Positions 23,107 to 31,226 of a stretch of 35,240 bases of DNA are shown piece after piece (position 1 is the first letter of the stretch; the number at the start of each line of letters is the position of its first letter). Location: NCBI GenBank assembly GCA_016210745.1, contig JACQTO010000264.1:1-35240 (forward strand), read 5' to 3'. Source of the DNA: Betaproteobacteria bacterium. GTDB lineage: Bacteria > Pseudomonadota > Gammaproteobacteria > Burkholderiales > SG8-39. Made by a program: the position numbers and the translations under genes. The notes beneath the pieces are model-generated. The model was not told the origin of the DNA. It saw only the letters and a list, made by a program, of their open reading frames with translations, and made no database searches.

Positions 23107-23430
23107 CTACCTGCACATCAGATTTCCGGCGGTGAGGTCTATCGGCCGGGTGCAGTCCTGAATATTGATGCGGCGCGCCGGATCGGCCGGCGCCGCCGCC
23201 CCGTACGGAACCATGCTGCCGTCGGGGTAGCGCAGGTAGTACTGCTGCATGCCGTCGGCCAGCAGCACTCCGATCACCAGGATGCCGGCGAGAGCGCTGG
23301 CGTGGCTGCCCGCCTGTATGCTCACCCCCGCGGACTGCACGCCGCCGGCAGGGGCCAGTCTCGATTGGTACAAGGCATTTCCGTAGCACCCGCAGAGCAG
23401 GCAGACCGACAGGATCAGGGCGCGGCGCAT
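23107..23430 (-). CDS. Small lipoprotein of unknown function
   Basis: 107 residues from the ATG at 23430 (MRRALILSVCLLCGC). A lipoprotein signal peptide ends at the lipobox LLCG with the lipidated Cys at 15. A Gly/Ala-rich hydrophobic segment (SHASALAGILVIGVLLADGM) and YYLRYPDGSMVPYG follow, then a Cys pair (DCTRPIDL...LMCR) that might form a disulfide. I do not recognise a family. It is probably anchored to the outer membrane, facing the periplasm. There is no clear Shine-Dalgarno. It diverges from the NAPRTase gene and converges on repeat copy C. Confidence 0.65.
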   Translation of the reverse strand: MRRALILSVCLLCGCYGNALYQSRLAPAGGVQSAGVSIQAGSHASALAGILVIGVLLADGMQQYYLRYPDGSMVPYGAAAPADPARRINIQDCTRPIDLTAGNLMCR

Positions 23431-23609
23431 GGGTGGCAAGCGGTATCAGGTCGCGGTTCGGACGTCGGAGTCGGATTGCCGGAAGAGGCTAACACAGGTC
23501 TGCGCGCGCGGGCCTTTCGCTCGGGCGCCGGCAAGTGCGCGCCGCGGGGCCCCTGCTAGAATGAGTGTGAATCTGCTGCCGGCCCTGAGCCGGCTGAAGG
23601 AAATCTCCC

Positions 23610-24830
23610 ATGAACCAACCCTTCGAGACGCTGTCCGCCGACAAGACCCGGTATCTCCGCGAGCGGACCGACAAATACTTTTCCAAGTCCCGCGACATCA
23701 TCGAGAAGTTCGGCGACCGGATCGTAACCTACGGCGTGTTTCTGCGCCGCGGCGTAATCTGCGCCGTCAACCCAGCGATCGAAATCCTGCGTCAGTACTA
23801 TCCGCAGGAGGCCGCGCCGCTCAAGATCACGCGCCCGTACGAAGAGGGCGCATTCGTGCCCGATCAAAAGCCCATATTCGCCTACACCGGATCGTATGCG
23901 GCGCTGGTAGAGCTGGAGACGCTGATTCTCCAGCGCACAGGTGTCGCCTGCGTATCGGCTTACAACGCCTACAAGATGGCCATGAACCTGAAAAAGGTCG
24001 CGTTCATCGACATGCACGCGCGCCACGCCCCGGGCGACGACCTGTCGCTGCTTGCCGCCTATGGGGCTTCGGTGGGCTCGCGCATCGCCAAGTTGAACGG
24101 GGCGATCGGTTTCGTAGGCTCCTCGCAAGACCTCACCGCCCACTTCTACGGCCAGGACAAGGGCGTGGGCACCATGCCGCACGGCATCATCGGCTATGCC
24201 GGCTCGACCCTGCGTGCGGCGCAAATGTACGTCGAGACCCATCCGCAGGACAATCTAACGGTGCTCATCGACTACTACGGCCGCGAGTACAGCGACGCGC
24301 TGGAAGTTTGCCGCTGGTGGTACAACGAATACCTGCCTCGCGATACCAACTGCACGCGCCAGTTGGCGCTGCGCCTGGACACGCACGGCGAGCGCTATGC
24401 CGAAGGACTCAATTACGAGAAATCGGTCGATATCGTCGTCAACTGGCTGCACGTGCCCAACGAGTACGAGGCGGTGCGCTACGTGCTGGGCGAGGAAGCG
24501 TTCGACGCCGACAGCCTGAACATCACCAAGGACCGTGCGCGCCGGGTATTGTTCGGCACCGGCGTGTCGGTAGCGAGCGTGATATACATGCGCCAGACCC
24601 TGGACGCGCACGGGTTCAACGCCTGCCGCATCGTCGCCTCGTCGGGCTTCAATCTGTTCAAGTGCAAGATGTTCGCCAATGCGCGCGCCCCGCTCGACAT
24701 CGTGGGCACCGGTTCGTTCATCCCGGAGACCTATTTCGACACTTTCGCCACCGCTGACATCTTCATGTACGACGGCAAGTTCGACGTGAAGCTCGGCCGC
24801 GAGAAGCTGTTCCAGGGACTGAAGCCATAG
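23610..24830 (+). CDS. pncB: Nicotinate phosphoribosyltransferase
   Basis: 406 residues, the nicotinate/quinolinate phosphoribosyltransferase fold. It makes nicotinate mononucleotide from nicotinate and PRPP, for NAD salvage. Seen are TRYLRERTDKYFSKSRDIIEKFGDRIVTYGVFLRRG at the N-terminus, TGSYAALVELETLILQRTGVA, the catalytic-site block FIDMHARHAPGDD, GTMPHGIIGYAGSTLRA and, near the C-terminus, DIVGTGSFIPETYFDTFATADIFMYDG. The length fits the family. GAAGGAAAT lies shortly before the ATG. The gene stands alone, so it is recognised by sequence rather than context; assignment to the exact PncB subclass is less certain than the reaction. Confidence 0.88.
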   Translation: MNQPFETLSADKTRYLRERTDKYFSKSRDIIEKFGDRIVTYGVFLRRGVICAVNPAIEILRQYYPQEAAPLKITRPYEEGAFVPDQKPIFAYTGSYAALVELETLILQRTGVACVSAYNAYKMAMNLKKVAFIDMHARHAPGDDLSLLAAYGASVGSRIAKLNGAIGFVGSSQDLTAHFYGQDKGVGTMPHGIIGYAGSTLRAAQMYVETHPQDNLTVLIDYYGREYSDALEVCRWWYNEYLPRDTNCTRQLALRLDTHGERYAEGLNYEKSVDIVVNWLHVPNEYEAVRYVLGEEAFDADSLNITKDRARRVLFGTGVSVASVIYMRQTLDAHGFNACRIVASSGFNLFKCKMFANARAPLDIVGTGSFIPETYFDTFATADIFMYDGKFDVKLGREKLFQGLKP

Positions 24831-25256
24831 AACGCCCCACGGGGGACCCGCGTGCTGCGCAACTTCGATTTTGGCGCGCACTGTCGGGTCCAACTGGTGT
24901 CCTATATTGGATGAACGGTGCATACGCCGATTGGGCGGGCGTAACGCCCGCGAAACGCCGCCTGCCCGGCGCCGGGTGCGAAGCGGGACAAGGGCTGGTT
25001 GGGCAACCGGCGAATCGGCTTATGCATCGGTGCCGGCCATCATGACGGATGAGACCTTGGGACCCGATCCCTTCACGCCGTTTTCGCCCCGGTCGACCCT
25101 TCCTCCGCGATCGGGTACGCTGAAGGGGGTGACGCGCGGACAATCCTGCCCGTTGCGGAGCCGGGGCCTTGGGGCGCTTCATATAGCCGGGACATGACCA
25201 CGACATAACTACGGGAAGCAGCGCCGGGAGATGTTCGAACTTCGAGGAGGGTCACC
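24831..25256. other. Intergenic region between pncB and TAXI system 2
   Basis: These 426 bases hold no gene I can defend. The only regular structure is a perfect 7-bp hairpin GCGGGCG-taa-CGCCCGC (24935-24951) that may end pncB transcription, although no T-run follows. The TAXI promoter must lie further right; I see no confident -35/-10 pair. Confidence 0.4.
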
Positions 25257-26258
25257 ATGTATTCGTATCCATTCCATCGTTTAGCTGGCGCAGCAAGGAA
25301 ACTTTGCATCTTGACGGCAGGGGCCACGTTGGCGCTCGGCATGGCCGGAACCGCGGCAGCGCAGGCAGTCGCGATCGCCACGTCCGGTCCCGGATCAATC
25401 TACCACTCCTCGGGGAGCGTTATCGCCAAGCTGCTGAGCGACAAGGCGGGCGTCAAGGCGACGATCCAGCCCTTCGCCAGCCCCAATGTGTTTGTTCCAT
25501 CGGTCGATTCGGGCGAAATTCAGCTGGGAACCGCCAATATCGCCGAGCTTACTTGGGCGCTGCAAGGCGAGGAGTACTTCAAAGGCCGGCCGTACAGGAA
25601 CCTCAGGGGCATCGGTATCATGTACCCGCTGCGCTCGGCGATTTTTGTGCGGAAGGATTCGGACATCAAGACGCTTGCCGACCTCAAAGGGCGTCCGGTC
25701 GTTGACGGTTACTCCAGCCAGAAAGTCATTATTCCGCTTCTGGAGGCGATGTATGCGACCGTGGGTTTGACCCGCAAGGACATGCGAGCGGTGCAGGTCC
25801 CCAATGTCGTCGGCGGCGCCGACGCATTTGCCTCGGGCAAAACCGACATGTTCTTCTTTGCCATCGGTGCCGCCAAACCAAGAGAGGTCGACGCGGCCGT
25901 AGGCGGCATCCGGATGCTGACGCTTCCCAACACGCCGCAGGCGCTGGCGGCGGTTCAAAAGCACTTTCCCCCAGGGTACATTCGCCTCGAAAACCCGGGC
26001 CCGGGCAACATCGGCGTCTTGACGCCCAGCTATTCGCTTGCCTATGACGCGCTCATGTTCGGCAGCACCAAGACGCCCGATGACCTCGCCTACAAGGTCG
26101 CGAAGACCATGTACGAGAGCGCAAAAGAGATGGGTGATGCATTTCCGCCCTTCAAGTTTTTCGATCCCAAGCAGATGGCAAGGAGCGTGGGCCCGCTACA
26201 GTACCACCCGGGGGCGGTGAAGTTCTTCAAGGAGGCCGGAATCTGGTCCGGGAAATGA
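25257..26258 (+). CDS. TAXI-family TRAP substrate-binding protein (system 2)
   Basis: 333 residues with a strong GGAGG eight bases before the ATG. A long signal peptide (MYSYPFHRLAGAARKLCILTAGATLALGMAGTAAAQA, about 36 residues) precedes the mature domain. The TAXI pattern is seen in IATSGPGSIYHSSGSVIAKLL, IQLGTANIAELTWALQGEEYF, LADLKGRPVVDGYSSQKVIIPLLEAMYATVGLT and the terminal LQYHPGAVKFFKEAGIW. Its binding motif (SGPGSIYHSSG) differs from system 1 (GTGGTGGVYYPLGG), so the two receptors probably bind different ligands. It is followed 39 bases later by its fused permease. Confidence 0.92.
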   Translation: MYSYPFHRLAGAARKLCILTAGATLALGMAGTAAAQAVAIATSGPGSIYHSSGSVIAKLLSDKAGVKATIQPFASPNVFVPSVDSGEIQLGTANIAELTWALQGEEYFKGRPYRNLRGIGIMYPLRSAIFVRKDSDIKTLADLKGRPVVDGYSSQKVIIPLLEAMYATVGLTRKDMRAVQVPNVVGGADAFASGKTDMFFFAIGAAKPREVDAAVGGIRMLTLPNTPQALAAVQKHFPPGYIRLENPGPGNIGVLTPSYSLAYDALMFGSTKTPDDLAYKVAKTMYESAKEMGDAFPPFKFFDPKQMARSVGPLQYHPGAVKFFKEAGIWSGK

Positions 26259-26297
26259 CCATTCCATTCGATCAGTCCGCCTGATCGCGAGCGCGCT

Positions 26298-28244
26298 TTG
26301 ACCTCCAGCTCTGCCCGGCTCCACGGAGCGATTACCCGCTGGGCCGAAAGCACGCTCGCCACCGCGATCACGCTGGGTGCTGTCGCTTGGTCGGTCGGCA
26401 TCTACCAGATCCTCGATCTTTCGATCTACGCCGAACAATTTGCCGCGGTGATGCTCGCCGTGGCGCTCGCGCTCGCCTATCTCCATTTGCCGCCGCAGCG
26501 CGAGCAGCCGCGTGCGCGCGTTTCCTGGCGCGACTGGGCGGCGGCGATAGCCTCTTTGCTCGCCGCCGGCTATCTTGCGGTTCGCTACCCCAACCTGGTG
26601 GACATTATCGTCTTGAGGCCGCCGGATGCGGTGGCCGTGGGCGCCCTCCTGATCGTGCTGCTGCTCGAGGCGTTGCGGCGGGCAACGGGCCCCGCGCTGC
26701 CGGTGATCGTCGTATTGTTCATCGTTTACGGCCTTTTTGCCGGCGAGATTCCGGGACAGCTCCAAGGCCGCTCGACGGACTGGCAGAAACTTGCCGCCTA
26801 TCTCACTATCGACACCAACGGCATGCTTGGCGTTCCGATCAAGATCGGCACCACGATCGTCACCGCCTTCATACTTTTCGGCAACCTGCTCACGACCACC
26901 GGCGCCTCCACCTGGTTCACCGAGTTCGCGTTGGTTCTGATGGGCCGGTTCCGCGGCGGCTCTGCCAAGATCGCGGTGGTCGCCTCGGCGCTATTCGGCT
27001 CGATCTCCGGGAGCGCGGTCGCGAACGTGGTTGCCACGGGCGTCGTCACCATTCCGATGATCAAACGTTCGGGCTACCAGCCGCATCAGGCCGCCGCCAT
27101 CGAGGCCGTCGCCTCGACCGGCGGCCAACTGATGCCGCCGGTGATGGGCGCCTCGGCATTCCTGATGGCCGAATTCCTGCAGATACCCTACAGCGAGGTG
27201 GTACTCGCCGCCCTGCTCCCGGCGCTTCTGTATTACCTTGCGCTATTCATTCAAACGGACCTGGACGCCGCGCGCGCAGGAATCCAGCGCGTCGACCGCG
27301 CCGAAATTCCGCCCGCTCGCGCCATACTCCCCGGGCTGCATTTCGTACTGCCCTTCGTCGTACTGATCGTTTCGCTGTTTACCTACAACGAGCAGCCGGA
27401 GACGGCAGCGCTATGGTCGGCGCTCGCGCTCATCGCGCTTGCGCTTGCGTTCGGCTACAAGGGCAAACGCCCCGGATGGCGCGAGCTCCTCGACACCTTG
27501 CGCATCACCGGTCTGGGCGTCCTTGAAATCATCCTGATCACCGCAGCCGCTGGCCTGGTCATCGGGGTGCTTGGTATCTCCGGCCTGGGCTTCAACATGA
27601 CCATGGCTCTGGTGACTATCGGTGGCGGAAATCTTTACCTGTTGCTGGTGCTGGCGGCCATCGTCTGCATCATTCTCGGCATGGGTTTGCCGACCGTCGG
27701 CGTTTACGTTCTCCTTGCCGCCCTGGTGGCGCCGGCACTGGTCAAGCTCGGCGTGCAGCCGATCGCGGCGCACCTGTACGTCATGTATTTCGGCATGATG
27801 TCGATGATCACGCCGCCGGTCGCGATGGCTGCCTACGCCGCCGCGGGCCTCGCGCGCGCCGACTTCATGCGCACCGGACTGGAGTCAGTGCGCCTGGGGT
27901 GGTCCGCCTTCGTGGTGCCGTTCCTGTTCGTGCTGTCCCCCAACCTCATCCTTCGCGGCGAAACCGGCGACATAGCGCTCGCCATTGTCACAGCCGTTCT
28001 CGGGATCTGGCTGGTGTCGATCGGGTTGGTCGGCTATTTCCTGCGGCGCATCGCCCTCCCCCTGCGATTGCTCTACGGCGCCGCCGGGCTGCTCGCGCTC
28101 ATTCCGGCCAACGCTTTTCCGGGCGCCGCGCTCACCGATGTGATCGGCGCGGCGGTCGGCGGCGTCCTCATCCTGGCCGAGTTCTGGATCGCGCGAGCGC
28201 GCCGCGGATTGTCAGCTGCGGGAAGCGCAGCGATCCGGTCCTGA
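26298..28244 (+). CDS. TRAP transporter fused permease (TAXI system 2)
   Basis: 648 residues from a TTG at 26298; that start is uncertain because no clear Shine-Dalgarno or nearby ATG exists. A fused DctQ-DctM permease: a first group of helices (residues about 15-135), then the DctM part with LFGNLLTTTGASTWFTEFALVLMGRFRGGSAKIAVVASALFGSISGSAVANVVATGVVTIPMIKRSGY, STGGQLMPPVMGASAFLMAEFLQIPY and the second repeat IVCIILGMGLPTVGVYVLLAALVAPALVKLGVQPIAAHLYVMYFGMMSMITPPVAMAAYAAA. The DctM signatures are closer to the classical ones than those of system 1. It takes up the ligand delivered by the preceding binding protein. Confidence 0.93.
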   Translation: MTSSSARLHGAITRWAESTLATAITLGAVAWSVGIYQILDLSIYAEQFAAVMLAVALALAYLHLPPQREQPRARVSWRDWAAAIASLLAAGYLAVRYPNLVDIIVLRPPDAVAVGALLIVLLLEALRRATGPALPVIVVLFIVYGLFAGEIPGQLQGRSTDWQKLAAYLTIDTNGMLGVPIKIGTTIVTAFILFGNLLTTTGASTWFTEFALVLMGRFRGGSAKIAVVASALFGSISGSAVANVVATGVVTIPMIKRSGYQPHQAAAIEAVASTGGQLMPPVMGASAFLMAEFLQIPYSEVVLAALLPALLYYLALFIQTDLDAARAGIQRVDRAEIPPARAILPGLHFVLPFVVLIVSLFTYNEQPETAALWSALALIALALAFGYKGKRPGWRELLDTLRITGLGVLEIILITAAAGLVIGVLGISGLGFNMTMALVTIGGGNLYLLLVLAAIVCIILGMGLPTVGVYVLLAALVAPALVKLGVQPIAAHLYVMYFGMMSMITPPVAMAAYAAAGLARADFMRTGLESVRLGWSAFVVPFLFVLSPNLILRGETGDIALAIVTAVLGIWLVSIGLVGYFLRRIALPLRLLYGAAGLLALIPANAFPGAALTDVIGAAVGGVLILAEFWIARARRGLSAAGSAAIRS

Positions 28245-28381
28245 CCAGGGGGGCGCGCGAAAATTGCGTCGCCGGTTACTATGTGAGTGTGAACCGTAAC
28301 CATGTTTCGGTGCCGCCGGGCTTCCGGCACCGCGTCTCATCAATCGCCGCACTAGCCCGCGGCACAACGATGGAGGTCGCC

Positions 28382-28990
28382 ATGAATCGACGCTTATCCG
28401 CGGCTGCAGGGCTGCTGGTTATCGCATTCACCGGTTTCGGCTGTGCAATGCAGCCATCCGGCCAGGCCGATGCCGGATGGATCACGCTTATCGAGGGTGC
28501 TTCGGGTCTGGACAAATGGAATCGCATCGGCGACGCCAATTGGCGCGGGGTGGATGGCGCCATACAGGCGGACAGGAAGACCGACAAGGCCGCCAGTTAC
28601 CTGGTGTCGAAGAGGCGCTATACCGATTTTCAGATCAGGGCCGAATTCTGGGCCAGCGACGACGCCAACAGCGGCATTTTCATGCGCTGCGCCGATGCCA
28701 ATAAGATCACGGACAAATCTTGTTACGAAGCGAATATCTTCGACCGGCGTCCCGATCCAACTTATGGCACAGGAGCCGTGGTCCACATCGCAGCGGTGAA
28801 TCCGATGCCCAAGGCCGGCGGCAAATGGAACACCTACGACATCACGGTCAAGGGAACGCGTCTGACTCTCAGGTTGAACGGCGTGCAAACCGTCGATGTT
28901 CAGGACAGCAAGTTCGCATCCGGTCCGTTCGCGCTGCAGTATGGGTCCGGCGTCGTAAAATTCCGCAAGGTGCAAATCAAGCCGCTCTAG
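28382..28990 (+). CDS. DUF1080 (3-keto-disaccharide hydrolase-like) lipoprotein
   Basis: 202 residues from the ATG at 28382, with GGAGG six bases upstream. A lipoprotein signal ends at TGFGC (Cys 21). The rest is one DUF1080 concanavalin-like jelly-roll: TLIEGASGLDKWNRIGDANWRGVDGAIQAD, FQIRAEFWASDDANSGIFMRC, SCYEANIFDRRPDPTYGTGAVVHIA, GKWNTYDITVKGTRLTLRLNGVQTVDVQD and GPFALQYGSGVVKFRKVQIKPL. Relatives are found near sugar-oxidising systems, and some have 3-keto-glycoside hydrolase activity; the activity of this protein is not shown. It is 137 bases after the TRAP permease and followed by repeat copy D. Confidence 0.85.
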   Translation: MNRRLSAAAGLLVIAFTGFGCAMQPSGQADAGWITLIEGASGLDKWNRIGDANWRGVDGAIQADRKTDKAASYLVSKRRYTDFQIRAEFWASDDANSGIFMRCADANKITDKSCYEANIFDRRPDPTYGTGAVVHIAAVNPMPKAGGKWNTYDITVKGTRLTLRLNGVQTVDVQDSKFASGPFALQYGSGVVKFRKVQIKPL

Positions 28991-29007
28991 TCACTCTTAG
29001 GGCAGGT

Positions 29008-29102
29008 GCTGACGAAAGCGGTGAGAATTGGCTTCTGACTGCGTCTCGCCTTTTTTGGAGTTGCATGCAACTGCAAAAAAAGGGAGATTGAATGACGGCA
29101 AC
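29008..29102 (-). repeat. Covarying-hairpin repeat, copy D (degenerate, minus orientation)
   Basis: Arms 29044-29065 and 29066-29087 pair at 19 of 22 positions. On the minus strand the head is GTTGCCGTCATTCAATCTC and the tail GAGACGCAGTCAGAAGCCAA...TTCGTCAGC, clearly the same flanks as copy B. The middle stem is T-rich (CCTTTTTTT). It is the only copy with stem mismatches, and lies between two same-direction genes. Confidence 0.75.
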
Positions 29103-29186
29103 ACCAGCACCGGTGCATGCGGCACGCGCAGTCGTCGGCAAGCCGCCCCTTGCGGGGCAAGAATTCAAACAAGCACGAGAACCATC

Positions 29187-29819
29187 ATGAGCGAATTCCC
29201 CGAAGACATCTACACCGAACCGTCCAATGTGGACGTCGATACGCTGAAAAATCTCGGCCCCTTGCGCGCCATGGCCGGCGTCTGGCGCGGCGTGCGCGGG
29301 TTGGACGTCAAGCCCAAGGCCGAGGGCCCCAAAAAGCAGGCCTTCGTCGAGCGCATGGAACTGCAGCCGATCGACCCGCAGACCAACGGACCGCAACTGT
29401 TCTACGGCCTGCGCTACCACACGCACATCGTAAAGCCCGATCAGGTGAAGACGTATCACGATCAGGTGGGCTACTGGCTCTGGGAGCCGGCAACCGGCAC
29501 GGTGATACACACGCTCACCATTCCGCGCGCCCAGGTCGCCATGGCCGTGGGCAAGGCGCGTGCGGATTCGAAGAGCTTCGAGCTGGTTGCGGCCCGCGGA
29601 TCCGACACCTACGGAATTCTCTCAACGCCGTTTCTGGAATATGCGTTCAAGACCGTGGAATTTAGGATCAAGGTGGAAATCAATACGGACGGCACGTGGT
29701 CCTACGACGAGGACACCGTGCTCATGATCCGGGGCAAGACCGAGCCCTTCCACCACACCGACCGCAACACCTTGACCAAAACCGTAGAGCCGACGCCAAA
29801 TCCCCTCGCTCGAACGTAG
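29187..29819 (+). CDS. Nitrobindin-like heme-binding beta-barrel protein
   Basis: 210 residues, resembling the FABP-like / THAP4 heme-binding domain family. The family opening LGPLRAMAGVWRGVRGLDVKP contains the GxWxG motif. YGLRYHTHIVKPDQVKTYHDQVGYWLWEPATGTVIHTLTIPRAQVAMAVGKA follows, and the C-terminal PFHHTDRNTLTKTVEPTPNPL. Nitrobindins form a 10-stranded barrel with a ferric haem held by a C-terminal His; the HHTDRNTL region could supply it, which is inference. There is no signal peptide, so it is cytoplasmic. Only a weak GAGA lies before the ATG. Confidence 0.75.
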   Translation: MSEFPEDIYTEPSNVDVDTLKNLGPLRAMAGVWRGVRGLDVKPKAEGPKKQAFVERMELQPIDPQTNGPQLFYGLRYHTHIVKPDQVKTYHDQVGYWLWEPATGTVIHTLTIPRAQVAMAVGKARADSKSFELVAARGSDTYGILSTPFLEYAFKTVEFRIKVEINTDGTWSYDEDTVLMIRGKTEPFHHTDRNTLTKTVEPTPNPLART

Positions 29820-29855
29820 GCGCACCCCGGTGGCGATGCCGGTGATCGATTCGCT

Positions 29856-31031
29856 TCAGGCCGCCGCGCGCAAGCGCGCAAAACCGGCATCGAGATCGGC
29901 GATCAGATCTTCGACGGCTTCGAGCCCCGCGTGAAAGCGCAGGCATGGGCCCGCATGGGGCCAGGCGGTCACACTGCGGTAATCGGTCGGCTTGCAAGGC
30001 ATGACCAGGCTTTCGAATCCGCCCCAGGATGCACCGATGCCGTAGAGCTCCAGGCCATCGACGAGCGCGGCGAAGGCCTTGTCTGAAATCGCCTTGAACA
30101 CCACCCCGAACAGCCCGCACGCGCCGCGATAATCGCGTTTCCAAATCGCGTACCCCGGGTCGCCGGGAAGTGCCGGATGCATCACGCGCTCCACTTCGGG
30201 CTGCCGGGCAATCCACTGCGCGAGTTCCATGCCGGCCTGCCAGTGTTGTTTCAGGCGGGTCGCCATGGTGCGAAGGCCGCGCTGCGCGAGATAGATGTCA
30301 TCGGGGCCCGCGGTCTGCCCCAATTCGTAGGTGGTTGCCCTGAGCTTGGACCAAGCCTCCTTGGTGCAAGTCACCGTCCCCAGCATGGCGTCGGAATGCC
30401 CGACGATATATTTGGTCGCCGCCTGTACGGAGACATCGACACCGTGCTCGAACGGCTTGAAGTAGAGCGGCGTGCCCCAGGTGTTGTCGATCAGGACCGT
30501 GATCCCGTGCCGGTGCGCGACACTTGCGATCGCCGGTACGTCCTGCATCTCGAAGGTGAGCCATCCCGGCGATTCGAGATAGACGACGCGCGTGTTGGGC
30601 CGGATAAGCGATTCGATGCCCGCGCCAATCAGCGGGTCGTAGAAGGTGGTGGCAACGCCATAGCGCGCGAGCACTCCGCGCGCGACGTTGCGCGTGGGGC
30701 CGTAGGCCGTATCGGTCATGAGCAGGTGATCGCCCGCAGCGAGGAAGGAAAGCAGCGCCCCGGCGCAGGCCGCAAGCCCCGAAGGGTAGACCACGGTGCG
30801 ATAGCCGCCCTCGATTTCGGCAACGGCCTCCTCCAGCGATCGGGTGGTCGATGTGCCCCGGCGGCCGTAATAGGTGCCGGGGACACCTTGAGCGCTCAGC
30901 TTGTTCTTGCGCTCGTAGTCCTCCAGCGTCGGCGACAGGATGGTGGAGGCGTGAAACACGGGCGGGTTCACGACGCCTTCGAAGCGCTCGGGATGGCGTC
31001 CCGAACGTACCACTTTGGTCTCGTCCTTCAT
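29856..31031 (-). CDS. metC: Cystathionine beta-lyase-like PLP enzyme
   Basis: 391 residues, the Cys/Met metabolism PLP family (fold type I). Cystathionine beta-lyase forms homocysteine, pyruvate and ammonia. The PLP Lys is K207 in SVQAATKYIVGHSDAMLG. The phosphate/ring-contact residues fall in YPSGLAACAGALLSFL, DTAYGPTRNV, YLESPGWLTFEMQDVPAIA and IDNTWGTPLYFKP. The start KVVRSGRHPERFEGVVNPPVFHASTI is typical of the MetC branch rather than MetB/MetZ. Related enzymes such as methionine gamma-lyase cannot be excluded by eye. It is convergent with the nitrobindin-like gene and stands alone. Confidence 0.85.
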   Translation of the reverse strand: MKDETKVVRSGRHPERFEGVVNPPVFHASTILSPTLEDYERKNKLSAQGVPGTYYGRRGTSTTRSLEEAVAEIEGGYRTVVYPSGLAACAGALLSFLAAGDHLLMTDTAYGPTRNVARGVLARYGVATTFYDPLIGAGIESLIRPNTRVVYLESPGWLTFEMQDVPAIASVAHRHGITVLIDNTWGTPLYFKPFEHGVDVSVQAATKYIVGHSDAMLGTVTCTKEAWSKLRATTYELGQTAGPDDIYLAQRGLRTMATRLKQHWQAGMELAQWIARQPEVERVMHPALPGDPGYAIWKRDYRGACGLFGVVFKAISDKAFAALVDGLELYGIGASWGGFESLVMPCKPTDYRSVTAWPHAGPCLRFHAGLEAVEDLIADLDAGFARLRAAA

Positions 31032-31095
31032 CGGATGTCCTGGGGCGATGCGCCCGGCTAAATAACGAAACGTCTATTTTGACAGCAGCAGCAAG

Positions 31096-31165
31096 AATTG
31101 GGGTCGGGTTGGAGCTTATTGCGAACGAAGACTATCGCGGAATGTCTGTCAACCCGACCCCAATT
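31096..31165. repeat. 16-bp perfect inverted repeat with 38-base spacer
   Basis: AATTGGGGTCGGGTTG (31096-31111) and CAACCCGACCCCAATT (31150-31165) are perfectly complementary. They lie in the gap between the metC-like start and the 3' end of the outer-membrane factor gene. The AATTGGGGTC start resembles small palindromic repeats that I recall from proteobacterial intergenic regions near RAYT transposases; no such gene is here. Confidence 0.8.
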
Positions 31166-31226
31166 ACCCCAGATACTCCCTACGGCGTTTTATCGGATTC
31201 CACTGTCCGCCGCGCTGTCGGGCCGG

